Assembly: GCA_003987795.1 (NCBI GenBank)
Contig: RXJO01000358.1
Coordinates: 1 to 35,401, forward strand
Source of the DNA: Curvibacter sp.
GTDB lineage: Bacteria; Pseudomonadota; Gammaproteobacteria; Burkholderiales; Burkholderiaceae_C
DNA length: 35,401 nt
Direction of reading: 5' to 3'
In this document: piece by piece, positions 1 through 8,497 of the stretch
How the letters are laid out: each line of letters begins with the position of its first letter
Numbering within the stretch: the first letter of the stretch is position 1
Notes under the pieces: model-generated
The model's input: only the letters and a program-made list of their open reading frames with translations
Told to the model about the DNA's origin: nothing
The model's database searches: none
Position numbers and translations under genes: made by a program

Positions 1-2
1 AG

Positions 3-557
3 ATCTCGCGTGTCGAAGCCTTGACCGCCGGCGCCACCTTCGTGCTGACGCTCGCCACCGCCCCCCAGCTTTACTGGGGGGTGCTGGCCGGCCTGGTCGC
101 GAGCCTGACTCATTTTCTTTATCAACGCCTGCATCCACGCATCATCGAGGTCGGCCTGCACGGCGATGGCAGCCTTCGCGATCGACACCTGTGGCACCTG
201 CCTCCCCTGGCGCCGCATCTCTATGCCCTGCGCATGGACGCCGAACTCGACTTTGCGTCGGCCAGCACCCTGGAACGCAACATCGTCGATCATCTGGCCC
301 GGCACCCTGACACCCGATGCGTGTGCCTGTACGCCCAGCCGATCAACCGCATCGACGTGACCGGGGTAGAGGCCTTTCAGCAGATCATGCTGATGCTGCA
401 CGAGCGTGACATCACGCTGGTGATCAGCGGGCTGAAGTTGCCTGTGGAGACTGTCTTGCGGCGGGCTGGATGCCTGAACGAAGGCCCGCTGCTGAGAATG
501 TGCCGCACGGACCAGGAAACCCTCGCAACCGTGCAAAACTTGCCGTCAATCACGTAA
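3..557 (+). CDS. SulP-family anion transporter, C-terminal part with STAS domain (5' partial)
   Basis: The reading frame is open from the window edge, so the N-terminus and most membrane helices are outside. What remains starts with the end of the membrane domain (hydrophobic run around YWGVLAGLVASLTHFLYQ, then the positively charged QRLHPRII). A cytoplasmic STAS-like domain follows, with the RMDAELDFASASTLE strand-helix and the INRIDVTGVEAFQQI segment typical of the STAS core. Such proteins are sulfate, bicarbonate or organic anion permeases of the inner membrane. The substrate cannot be told from this fragment. It ends 31 bp before the GGDEF gene on the same strand, so co-transcription is possible. 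Confidence 0.75.
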   Translation: MSRVEALTAGATFVLTLATAPQLYWGVLAGLVASLTHFLYQRLHPRIIEVGLHGDGSLRDRHLWHLPPLAPHLYALRMDAELDFASASTLERNIVDHLARHPDTRCVCLYAQPINRIDVTGVEAFQQIMLMLHERDITLVISGLKLPVETVLRRAGCLNEGPLLRMCRTDQETLATVQNLPSIT

Positions 558-588
558 AGCAGGCAAGAAGCGCCACATTTTGTCACTT

Positions 589-1422
589 ATGGGCAAGGGG
601 GCTACTGTTAAACTTCGCAAAACTCTAGCCCTTCCACACCTCGTGTCCCCCTCCCAGGCTCCTGCACCGATTGACCTCAGCAGTCTTCGTCTCGACACCG
701 CCCTGGCGTTGCTGGCACAAGATGAGGAACTGCATCCCCCTGCACCCGAGGGCACCACCGGCTACCTCCAACATCTGATCGACGGACTGTGCGAGCTTTC
801 GCTCAAGGATCCACTGACAGGACTGGCCAATCGGCGTCAATTCCGGGCCGTCCTTGAGCGCGAAGTCGACCGTGTGACCCGCACGGGTGAATCGGCCTTG
901 TTGTTGATGCTGGACATCGATCATTTCAAGCGTGTGAACGACAGTCATGGCCACCCCGCCGGAGACATCGTTCTCCAGTCGGTGGCGGACACGCTCGCCA
1001 ACTGCGTTCGTCCCATGGACACCCTGGCCCGCTACGGTGGCGAGGAGTTCGCCGTGGTCCTGCCCGGCTGCCAGGCCGCTTTTGGGCGGGCCGTCGCGGA
1101 ACGCATCCGGTCCATCGTGGAATCCACGCCCATCACCATTGCCCCAGGGCTGGACATCAACGTGACCGTCAGCATCGGAGGCTCGTTCACCCTGCCCTGG
1201 GTCCGATCACCGATCTCTCTCTGGATCGAGCGTGCCGACCACCAGTTGTACCGGGCGAAATCGGAGGGTCGCAACCGTGTCTGTCTGGATTTTCCGCCGG
1301 ACAGCACGGTGAGTGCAGAAGAAAAGGGTTTGCTGTTCTACGACGTCCAGGACCAGGATCAGGACGAGCGTGGAATTTCAACCGAACAAAGTGACCCGGC
1401 CGACAGCGCCAACCGAAAGTGA
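589..1422 (+). CDS. GGDEF-domain diguanylate cyclase
   Basis: The C-terminal two thirds is a GGDEF domain with the LKDPLTGLANRRQF entry motif, the MLDIDHFKRVND metal-binding segment and an intact RYGGEEF active-site loop, so it should make c-di-GMP from GTP. No classic RxxD product-inhibition site five residues before GGEEF is evident. The N-terminal ~75 residues are short and unassigned, with no membrane segment, so the enzyme is probably cytosolic. The start is uncertain: ATG at 589 is used, TTG at 580 is in frame, and neither has a good ribosome-binding site. The gene ends 4 bp before the MinD-type ATPase gene, so the two are probably one transcript. Confidence 0.85.
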   Translation: MGKGATVKLRKTLALPHLVSPSQAPAPIDLSSLRLDTALALLAQDEELHPPAPEGTTGYLQHLIDGLCELSLKDPLTGLANRRQFRAVLEREVDRVTRTGESALLLMLDIDHFKRVNDSHGHPAGDIVLQSVADTLANCVRPMDTLARYGGEEFAVVLPGCQAAFGRAVAERIRSIVESTPITIAPGLDINVTVSIGGSFTLPWVRSPISLWIERADHQLYRAKSEGRNRVCLDFPPDSTVSAEEKGLLFYDVQDQDQDERGISTEQSDPADSANRK

Positions 1423-1426
1423 ACAG

Positions 1427-2236
1427 ATGAGCGAAGCGCTGAAAACCACCCCTGCGGAAGCTGTGTCAGCCAAGGTGCTGGCCATCACCAGCGGCAAAGG
1501 CGGCGTCGGGAAGACCTTTGTCGCGGCGAACCTGGCAGCCGCCCTGACACGCCGCGGCCAGCGGGTGCTGGTACTGGATGCCGACCTGGGCCTCGCCAAC
1601 CTGGACGTGGTGCTGAACCTGCACCCCAAAGTCACGCTGCACGATGTGTTCACGGGCAAGGCCACGGTCGACGAGGCCATTGTGAAAGCACCGGGCGGCT
1701 TCAGCGTGCTGCTGGCCGGTTCTGGCATGGTGGAGTACTCGCGCCTCACACCCGAGGTGCGCGACGAGTTCGTGCGTGTGCTGCGCAGCCTGCTGCCGCG
1801 CTTCGACGTGGTGCTGCTGGACACCGGCGCCGGCATCTCTGACGTGGTGCTGTTCGCGGTCTCGCTGGCCGGCGAGGTCTTGCTGGTGGCCACCCCGGAA
1901 CCCACCTCTCTGACCGATGCGTATGCCGCCATCAAGGTGCTGTCCATGCAGCAGAAGCGCCGCCAGGTGCGCATGATCATCAACCAGACCGTCCGCCCGG
2001 GCGACGGCCGGGCCATCACCGGTCAATTGCAACAGGTGCTGGACCGCTTCGTGAGCACCGACACGGGCCGGCCTGTGCGTCTGATCCACCTGGGCGACAT
2101 CCCCGCCGACCCCTCAGTACGTGACGCCGTGATGCGCCGCCAACTGCTGTCGATCAACAACCCGAACAGCGCAGCCGCGTTGGCCATCGCCCAGTTGGCC
2201 AACAAGATCGACGAAACCGTCCTGATCAAGTCCTGA
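1427..2236 (+). CDS. MinD/ParA-family P-loop ATPase (FlhG/FleN-like)
   Basis: This 269-residue protein has the deviant Walker A of the MinD/ParA group, SGKGGVGKTF, about 25 residues in. The switch I segment is DADLGLANLDVVL and the Walker B strand is FDVVLLDTGAGIS. The pattern GLANLDVVL followed by the closing IAQLANKI resembles FlhG/FleN and other MinD-like spatial regulators more than chromosome ParA. The start ATG at 1427 lies just after the GGDEF stop. Pairing of a c-di-GMP cyclase with a FleN-like ATPase would fit control of surface structures, but no flagellar genes are visible here, so that is only inferred. Confidence 0.85.
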   Translation: MSEALKTTPAEAVSAKVLAITSGKGGVGKTFVAANLAAALTRRGQRVLVLDADLGLANLDVVLNLHPKVTLHDVFTGKATVDEAIVKAPGGFSVLLAGSGMVEYSRLTPEVRDEFVRVLRSLLPRFDVVLLDTGAGISDVVLFAVSLAGEVLLVATPEPTSLTDAYAAIKVLSMQQKRRQVRMIINQTVRPGDGRAITGQLQQVLDRFVSTDTGRPVRLIHLGDIPADPSVRDAVMRRQLLSINNPNSAAALAIAQLANKIDETVLIKS

Positions 2237-2291
2237 CCCAGATCGCATCCAAGCCAGCGCCGGCAACAGCACTGGCTCCGATTCGAGTCTT

Positions 2292-2319
2292 CGGCAGGGG
2301 GCCTGCGAGCCCCCCGCCG
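2292..2319. terminator. Hairpin between convergent minD-like gene and icd
   Basis: An inverted repeat pairs CGGC and GGGGGC (2292-2302) with GCCCCC and GCCG (2309-2319) around a 6-nt loop, with one mismatch. It lies in the 89-bp gap between two converging genes. The T-tract is poor on both strands, so it is a weak or bidirectional terminator candidate. Confidence 0.45.
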
Positions 2320-2325
2320 GCGCTT

Positions 2326-3591
<1,266 letters not shown>

Positions 3592-3862
3592 GGACTGACG
3601 TCTCCGGTGAGGCTGAACATACTGGTGAAACCTCTTGATCTTAGCGCCTGCCAAGGCGGCCCTCATCGGCATGGGCGACACCGGACGCGGACACGCCAAC
3701 GCTGGCCTCCGCCCGCCCCGTTGACGACCTGCCATGCGGGCCCAACCCATGAAACGGGCTCTGTGCAAAGTTGCCCTCACGGGACGGACCACGCCGCCTT
3801 TTTGGGCCAAAATCGGTGCCGGATGCGCGCCATTTCCGGGCCGCACCACAGGATCACCCACC

Positions 3863-4330
3863 ATGAATCTGCCCCGCCGCCACCTGACCCAGGCACTGCT
3901 GTGTGCCCTGCTGCCCTTTCATGCCCTCGTCGCCTCGGCCCAGGAAGGACCTCAGCTCGACCTGCCGCGCGTGCAGTTGACCGCCGGGATGTACCAGATC
4001 GATGCCCAGGTCGCGTCGGCACCAGTCGAACGCCAGATCGGCCTGATGAATCGCGCCAGCATGCCGCAGCAGGAAGGCATGCTGTTCGTCTTCGAGGTGC
4101 CCGCCACCCAGTGCTTCTGGATGAAGAACACCTTGTTGCCCCTGACCGCCGCCTTTGTGGCCGATGACGGCACCGTGGTCAACCTGGTCGACATGAAGCC
4201 CCAGACCACCGACTCGCACTGCAGCAGCAAACCCGTCCGTTTCGTGCTGGAGATGAACCAGGGATGGTTCCAGAAGCGTGGCTTCAAGGCAGGCCTGAAG
4301 CTCGGCGGCGCGCCATTCGACAAACGCTGA
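3863..4330 (+). CDS. Secreted DUF192-family protein
   Basis: This is a 155-residue protein with an N-terminal signal peptide (basic MNLPRRH, hydrophobic [16 protein letters not shown], likely cleavage after VASAQ or ASA). The mature part is a DUF192 domain, shown by [22 protein letters not shown], the [16 protein letters not shown] core and [14 protein letters not shown] near the end. The family is small, periplasmic or exported, and has no settled biochemical role. The gene points toward sodB across the transposon insertion, so before insertion the two were convergent neighbours. Confidence 0.85.
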   Translation: MNLPRRHLTQALLCALLPFHALVASAQEGPQLDLPRVQLTAGMYQIDAQVASAPVERQIGLMNRASMPQQEGMLFVFEVPATQCFWMKNTLLPLTAAFVADDGTVVNLVDMKPQTTDSHCSSKPVRFVLEMNQGWFQKRGFKAGLKLGGAPFDKR

Positions 4331-4372
4331 CCCCGACAGCCCGCCACCAGCTCTCCGGCCAGCCCATGAGAA

Positions 4373-4392
4373 ATGCCACCCGAAGGTGGCAT
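4373..4392. terminator. Hairpin terminator, chromosomal side of the left transposon boundary
   Basis: ATGCCACC (4373-4380) pairs perfectly with GGTGGCAT (4385-4392) around CGAA. Read leftward it has a TTCG tetraloop followed by TTTCTC. It lies about 40 bp after the DUF192 stop. Before the insertion it would also have been downstream of sodB on the other strand, so it may have served both genes. Confidence 0.6.
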
Positions 4393-4410
4393 CTCAAGGG
4401 GCGATCACGT

Positions 4411-4429
4411 CCGGCCCCAGCGGGGCCGG
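4411..4429. repeat. GC-rich inverted repeat abutting the insertion site
   Basis: CCGGCCCC and GGGGCCGG form a perfect 8-bp stem around AGC. The last four bases of the 3' arm plus the next A are exactly the duplicated target CCGGA. The transposon therefore entered at the base of this hairpin in the sodB/DUF192 intergenic region. Confidence 0.7.
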
Positions 4430-4430
4430 A
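4426..4430. repeat. Target-site duplication, left copy (CCGGA)
   Basis: CCGGA lies directly before the TGT that opens the left end. The identical five bases follow the right end at 29791-29795. A 5-bp duplication is the hallmark of TnsB-type Tn7-like transposition. Confidence 0.93.
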
Positions 4431-4576
4431 TGTTTCGTGACAATAAAGTCATGAACAAACCTTATTACGAATCATAGACTTACGAGCGACAACTGTCCAA
4501 TCCGCAAGCATTAAACATTTGAACAAACGCCTCAACAGTCAGATTTTCGGCAGTCACGGACAATAAAGTTTTGAAC
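4431..4576. repeat. Transposon left end with spaced TnsB-binding repeats
   Basis: The terminal repeat begins TGTTTCG and runs into GACAATAAAGTCATGAAC (4439-4456). A second clear copy, GACAATAAAGTTTTGAAC, lies at 4559-4576. A weak intermediate copy ends CATTTGAAC at 4524. Wide spacing of sites at this end and dense packing at the other follow the Tn7 plan. A GC hairpin (ACCCC 4589-4593 with GGGGT 4601-4605) follows just inside; its role is unknown. Confidence 0.85.
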
Positions 4577-4653
4577 AATAAGGAGCTGACCCCGTATTTT
4601 GGGGTAGCTATCTTGGATACATCGAATATGCTGTTCAAAACTCAGCCGAGGCT

Positions 4654-5283
4654 CTACCGTGGCTTCACGCATAGGCAGTAGACGAAACTCTGCTCGGATC
4701 CCCAGGGCGTCTTGTGGACTTCCGACGAACTGCCCACGAGCTCGAAGGCCGGACCGAACTCGCCATGGAGCTCACCGGCTCCGTATCGCATCACTGGCAG
4801 TCCGCTGCACTTCTCGGGGCCGTCGGGCGCGAACGTCGCGACTATCACATGGCCTCCTGGACGCACCGCGCGCATCACCTGTCCGACATAGGCATCTCGA
4901 TCACCTTGCTCCGTCAGAAAGTGGAAGACGGCCCTGTCGTGCCAAACATCGAAAGCGTCCTCTGGCAATGCGACTGAGCGGATGTCGCCTGCGATCCACC
5001 CAACGCGATCTGCCGACGCGCCAAGCCGCCTCTTTGCGACCTCCAGCGCGGCCTCCGATAAGTCCAGCACCGACACGTTCTTACAGCCGTCGGCGAGCAG
5101 ATCGTCCACAAGCGTAGAGGCCCCGCCTCCGACATCGAGGATTCGATCGGATAGGGAGCCCCTGACCGAACGGATCATTTCAAGGGACTTGCCCGCATGC
5201 TCCTGGAACCAGCTCACCTGGTCGGCGGACTTGCTTTGGTAGACCTTTTCCCAATGCTCTTTGGTTTGCGATTCGACGCCCAT
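4654..5283 (-). CDS. Class I SAM-dependent methyltransferase
   Basis: This 209-residue protein has the methyltransferase fold signatures in order: motif I ILDVGGGASTLVDDLL near residue 50, the acidic SVLDLSEAALEVAKRR strand end, AGDIRSV, and VWHDRAVFHFLTE followed by RPGGHVIVATF. It looks like the tellurite/thiopurine-methyltransferase-like cargo enzymes common on resistance islands, but the substrate cannot be deduced. The start has a GGAGA upstream. It is the last gene of a leftward set (Cys-rich peptide, DUF, TfoX-N, methyltransferase) with gaps of 5, 46 and 45 bp, so it is probably co-transcribed. It ends close to the left transposon end. Confidence 0.85.
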   Translation of the reverse strand: MGVESQTKEHWEKVYQSKSADQVSWFQEHAGKSLEMIRSVRGSLSDRILDVGGGASTLVDDLLADGCKNVSVLDLSEAALEVAKRRLGASADRVGWIAGDIRSVALPEDAFDVWHDRAVFHFLTEQGDRDAYVGQVMRAVRPGGHVIVATFAPDGPEKCSGLPVMRYGAGELHGEFGPAFELVGSSSEVHKTPWGSEQSFVYCLCVKPR

Positions 5284-5328
5284 GCTGTCTTCTCCATTGA
5301 TCGTTGTGATTCAAGCACGGAGCCTGAT

Positions 5329-5676
5329 TCAACGCAAAGGCTTCGGCTTCTTGGGCGGCAAACTTTCGACGAAGCTTTTTGCCAGCCCAATCCACGATGC
5401 AAGCTCCCGGTCTTCGGCGATGCCCTCCGGGTCGACGAAAACGTATCCCTTCATGGGCTTGCCGGTGAAATCCATGGGACGCGCTCCGGCTTTGGCGAGG
5501 GCCCGCGCCTCGGCGGCTTCTCCGACTCGTGCCATCAAGGACTCCTTGACGATTCCGACCATCATGTGGCCACCCAGCATGAAGCACAGGCCGCCGAACA
5601 TCCTCTTCTCGCCGACGCCCTGCTCGTCGCGCAACACATCACGAATGCGCTCAGCGAGTCCTTCGTCGTATGCCAT
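5329..5676 (-). CDS. TfoX N-terminal-domain protein
   Basis: This 115-residue protein consists of one TfoX/Sxy N-terminal domain, with the typical KRMFGGLCFMLGGHMMVGI start, LMARVGEAAEARAL in the middle, and KGYVFVDPEGI followed by a Lys/Pro-rich tail (PPKKPKPLR). The C-terminal TfoX domain is absent, so a competence activator role is not supported. Single-domain members are frequent and uncharacterised. ATG at 5676 follows an AAGGTGG-like site. An upstream in-frame GTG at 5685 would add three residues. Confidence 0.8.
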   Translation of the reverse strand: MAYDEGLAERIRDVLRDEQGVGEKRMFGGLCFMLGGHMMVGIVKESLMARVGEAAEARALAKAGARPMDFTGKPMKGYVFVDPEGIAEDRELASWIGLAKSFVESLPPKKPKPLR

Positions 5677-5722
5677 CGCGCCCACCTTTCCACGTCTAGA
5701 GGATGGCGACGCGAGCTGCCGA

Positions 5723-6403
5723 TCAGCCCCGCTCCATCAACTTCGCATCCAAATCTACCGCGATTTCGGACAGAAGCTCCAAACCCTCGTCAGCAAGCTT
5801 GTCCGGCCCCGCGTGCGCTGCAAGGGCTTGGTCGCGCGCGACCATCAATTCGCGTAGCTCTGGGAGGCACAAGCGAACGGTCGACTCGACCACCGCATCG
5901 ACTTCGGGATGCCCTGTGTCGAGAGCCATGTTCGAGAGCAGCTCCATCGTCAGCTCAGCCCCGAGCATCAGGTCGCCGGTTACCCAACTGTTGACCGTGA
6001 ACAGCGATATGGGAAGGCCCTTGGCGTCAAAGCCGATGGCGAGCAAGTGGCGGGTGTTGGCGTCCGAAGCAGGATCGCCGCACAGCTTGGCGAATTCCCT
6101 CTCCGACCTAGAGCGCAGCCTGCGGCCCCAAAGCGCTCGCCTGGCGAACAGGTGGATGTGCCCGTGCTCGCGGGCGCCAGGCCGATCCTCAGGGCTATGC
6201 GAGTGGTAGAACCATTGATAGCCCCTGGCACCGTCGATCGCGTCGTCGTCGGGGTAGTGGGCCCATTGCTTCGGGGCCCTTCCACCCAACAAGCCGGCGA
6301 ACAAGTGCTCGCCGCGTCCGGCCAGGGCGGCATAAGTTTCGAGTAGGCGCGAGCCGGCATCGCCCTCCCGATCAGGAGGACGAACTCGCCGGCCCTGCGC
6401 CAT
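5723..6403 (-). CDS. Conserved protein of unknown function (DUF6969-like)
   Basis: I do not recognise a catalytic fold. The 226-residue protein has a conserved-looking core with HYPDDDAIDGARGYQWFYH, then HGHIHLFAR and a later LFTVNSWVTGD segment. The His-rich HYP...HSH...HGHIH pattern could bind metal, and from memory it resembles the family named DUF6969. No signal peptide or membrane segment is seen. ATG at 6403 sits 5 bp after the Cys-rich peptide stop, implying translational coupling. The frame remains open upstream only because it runs opposite the low-complexity Cys/Lys codons of that gene. Confidence 0.6.
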   Translation of the reverse strand: MAQGRRVRPPDREGDAGSRLLETYAALAGRGEHLFAGLLGGRAPKQWAHYPDDDAIDGARGYQWFYHSHSPEDRPGAREHGHIHLFARRALWGRRLRSRSEREFAKLCGDPASDANTRHLLAIGFDAKGLPISLFTVNSWVTGDLMLGAELTMELLSNMALDTGHPEVDAVVESTVRLCLPELRELMVARDQALAAHAGPDKLADEGLELLSEIAVDLDAKLMERG

Positions 6404-6408
6404 CGCGC

Positions 6409-6666
6409 TCAGTTCTTGGGCGCGCACTTGGCCCCGCACTTCGGAGCGCATTTCGCGCCGCATTTGGCTCCGCACTTCGCCGCGCACTTCTTGGCCGCGC
6501 ATTTCTTCATGGGCTTGGCGCAACATTTGCCGGCGCACTTCGCGCAGCACTTCGACATCTTGGGCGCGCACTTGGCCGAGTCCTTCATGTCTTGGGCGGC
6601 GGCAGGCAAGGCCAGGGTCGCGGCGGTCAGGGCCGCCAGGGATGCCAATTTCAAGCTTGTCTTCAT
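6409..6666 (-). CDS. Exported cysteine/lysine-repeat peptide, likely metal-binding
   Basis: This 85-residue protein has a clear signal peptide (MKTSLKLASLAALTAATLALPAAAQ, split as basic start, Ala/Leu core and AAAQ cleavage region). The mature part of about 60 residues holds 13 cysteines, nearly all after lysine, in repeats of KCGAK, KCAPK and KCAAK plus two CC pairs. The regular C-x3-C spacing resembles a metallothionein-like or thiol-buffer peptide in the periplasm. The start is set by AAGGA 6 nt before ATG. It heads the leftward operon and is divergent from the cytochrome c gene. The metal and any enzymatic modification of the cysteines are unknown. Confidence 0.75.
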   Translation of the reverse strand: MKTSLKLASLAALTAATLALPAAAQDMKDSAKCAPKMSKCCAKCAGKCCAKPMKKCAAKKCAAKCGAKCGAKCAPKCGAKCAPKN

Positions 6667-6837
6667 GTCGATTCCTTGGTTTGGTTGGGTGTCGAGGACG
6701 ATCCTCAAAAGCTAAGAGGGCCTCGACTCGCGTTTGGATTCGCGACGATCGAAAAAAAGTTGAAGGGGATGCTCAACGATGGGAAATGGCGACTAGCGGC
6801 CTTCGAATCTGTAAGAAACGGGCCCTTGCACCGACCG

Positions 6838-6855
6838 ATCAAAAATATTTTTGAT
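6838..6855. promoter_or_regulatory. 18-bp perfect palindrome in the divergent Cys-peptide / cytochrome c promoter region
   Basis: ATCAAAAATATTTTTGAT is a perfect palindrome in the 247-bp gap between two divergent genes, 59 bp before the cytochrome c start. It is a candidate operator for one of the cargo regulators. The binding protein is unknown. Confidence 0.5.
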
Positions 6856-6913
6856 TTCGCGAATCCTTTTGGCCACTTCCCGCCTCTTAACGTCAAACAA
6901 CCGAAGGAACGCC

Positions 6914-7339
6914 ATGTCCATGCTCTCCAAGACCCTCGCCTCCACGCTTCTCGCCCTGCTGGCATCCACGGGTGCCATGGCGGCCGGAGACCCCGGCGCC
7001 TCCATCACGAGGCCGGTGGGCTACAAGCCGCTGGTCGGCGACGCAGCCTTGGGCGAAAAGCTCTTCAACGACCCCAAGCTCTCGACCAACGGCATGAGCT
7101 GCGCGAGCTGCCACGCCAACCACGGCGCGTTCCAGGCCAGCTTCGCCAAGCCCTACCCCCACACCGTCGCCATGGCCAAGGACCAGCTAGGCCGCAAGAC
7201 GGTCTACCTGGATGAGATGGTGCAGGGCTGCATGGTCATGCCCATGGCCGCCAAGCCGCTGCCCTGGGACTCCAAGGAGCTCGCCGCCCTGACCGCCTAC
7301 ACGGCCTCGCTTCAAAAAACCTTCAAACCCGCCCGCTAA
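6914..7339 (+). CDS. Periplasmic single-haem cytochrome c
   Basis: This 141-residue protein has a signal peptide (MSMLSKTLASTLLALLAS, cleavage near GAMAAG) and one haem-binding CASCH motif near residue 60. The segment QGCMVMPMAAKPLPWDSKEL near the C-terminus can supply the distal ligand and resembles the matching region of TsdA/SoxA-like cytochromes. An electron-carrier role in the periplasm is expected; the partner is unknown. ATG at 6914 follows AAGGA. It begins a tight rightward set with a periplasmic thioredoxin (21 bp gap) and a CcdA-like transporter, which together can reduce apocytochrome or substrate thiols. Confidence 0.85.
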   Translation: MSMLSKTLASTLLALLASTGAMAAGDPGASITRPVGYKPLVGDAALGEKLFNDPKLSTNGMSCASCHANHGAFQASFAKPYPHTVAMAKDQLGRKTVYLDEMVQGCMVMPMAAKPLPWDSKELAALTAYTASLQKTFKPAR

Positions 7340-7360
7340 CCTCACCCTACGGAGACTCCT

Positions 7361-7747
7361 ATGAACTTCATCAAATCCGCAGCCCTGCTCGCCCTCTCGG
7401 CCGTCGCCTCGATCGCCATAGCAGGAGAAATCAAGCCCTACACCCAAGCCGAGTTCGACAAGCTCGCCCAAGAAGGCAAGCCCGTCGTGGTTGACGTCAG
7501 CGCGACCTGGTGCCCGACCTGCAAGGCCCAGAAGCCCATCGTCGACGGCCTGATGAAACAGCCAGCCTACAAGGACGTAACCCTGCTGACGGTGGACTTC
7601 GACTCCGCCAAGCCCACGCTCAAGAAGTTCAAGGTCTCCATGCAGAGCACCCTAGTCGCCTTCAAGGGCGGCAAGGAAGTGGGCCGCTCCACGGGCGACA
7701 CCACGCCCGAGGGCTTGGAAGGCCTGGTCAAGAAGACGGTCCAGTGA
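7361..7747 (+). CDS. Periplasmic thioredoxin-like protein (CPTC)
   Basis: This 128-residue protein has a signal peptide ending near SIAIAGE and a thioredoxin fold with VVVDVSATWCPTCKAQKP as active site. The usual cis-proline before the strand LVAFKGGKEVGR is replaced (MQST), so reactivity or substrate choice may differ from classic thioredoxin. GGAG lies 7 nt before ATG. The stop shares one base with the start of the CcdA-like gene, so electrons from the cytoplasm via CcdA to this protein are the likely path. Confidence 0.85.
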   Translation: MNFIKSAALLALSAVASIAIAGEIKPYTQAEFDKLAQEGKPVVVDVSATWCPTCKAQKPIVDGLMKQPAYKDVTLLTVDFDSAKPTLKKFKVSMQSTLVAFKGGKEVGRSTGDTTPEGLEGLVKKTVQ

Positions 7748-8475
7748 TGGAGTTCGGGCTCGGCTCCTATGGCTTCGGCTTCCTGGCGGGAGTGCTCTCG
7801 ACGCTCTCGCCTTGCGTGCTGCCCATCATCCCCATCCTGCTGGGGACGGCGGCCAACGCGCACCCGCGCGCGCCGTTGGCCTTGGCCGGCGGCCTCGCCA
7901 TCTCCTACGCCGTCATCGGCACGGGCCTCGCTTGGGCGGGCTCCGCCTTGGACCTCGATCCGGCCATCTTCCGCGGCGTCGGCGCCGCGATCCTGGGCCT
8001 GCTCGGGTTGGTCCTGATGTCGACGAGCCTGCAGCAACGCTTCGCCTCGGCCACCTCGGGCATCGGCGACGCCGGCAACAACCTGATCTCGCGCATGAAC
8101 CTCGACGGCCTGTGGGGCCAGTTCTCCATTGGACTGGTGCTGGGGGTCGTATGGAGCCCCTGCGTGGGCCCGACGCTGGGAGCCGCCGTGGTGCTGGCCA
8201 GCCAGGGCTCTCAACTGCCCCAGGTGGCATTGCTCATGGGAATCTTCGGGGTCGGAGCCGCCCTGCCCGTGGTGGGCCTGGCCTACGTCGGGCGCGGCGC
8301 CATGAACAAGATGCGCGGCAAGCTCATGCAAGCGGGCAAGGCTGGCAAGATGCTCATGGGGGCGGTCATGATCGCGTTGGCCGCGATGATCCTGTCGGGC
8401 GCCGACAAGCCGATCGAGTCATGGCTGGTCGACCATTCGCCTTCTTGGCTCACCCAATTGACCACACGCTATTGA
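7747..8475 (+). CDS. CcdA/DsbD-type membrane thiol-reductant transporter
   Basis: This 242-residue polytopic protein of the cytochrome c biogenesis/DsbD transmembrane family carries the two conserved cysteine-proline elements, STLSPCVLPIIP in the first helix and VVWSPCVGPTLGAA in the fourth. They form the redox pair that moves reducing equivalents across the inner membrane. About six hydrophobic segments are visible. Start ATG overlaps the thioredoxin stop (TGATG). The pairing with an exported thioredoxin and cytochrome c matches CcdA or SoxV/SoxW-like arrangements; which one cannot be decided. Confidence 0.85.
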   Translation: MEFGLGSYGFGFLAGVLSTLSPCVLPIIPILLGTAANAHPRAPLALAGGLAISYAVIGTGLAWAGSALDLDPAIFRGVGAAILGLLGLVLMSTSLQQRFASATSGIGDAGNNLISRMNLDGLWGQFSIGLVLGVVWSPCVGPTLGAAVVLASQGSQLPQVALLMGIFGVGAALPVVGLAYVGRGAMNKMRGKLMQAGKAGKMLMGAVMIALAAMILSGADKPIESWLVDHSPSWLTQLTTRY

Positions 8476-8497
8476 ACCCAACTTCGACGGAGCATCC

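Noticed and set aside
3592-3864. 91-residue upstream extension of icd
   Set aside because: No conserved sequence; the family start fits ATG at 3591.
5329-5676. Competence regulator TfoX/Sxy
   Set aside because: Only the N-terminal domain is present and no competence genes are nearby.
6404-6571. N-terminal extension of the DUF6969-like protein
   Set aside because: Arg/Glu-rich low-complexity sequence is an out-of-frame reading of the Cys/Lys repeat gene.
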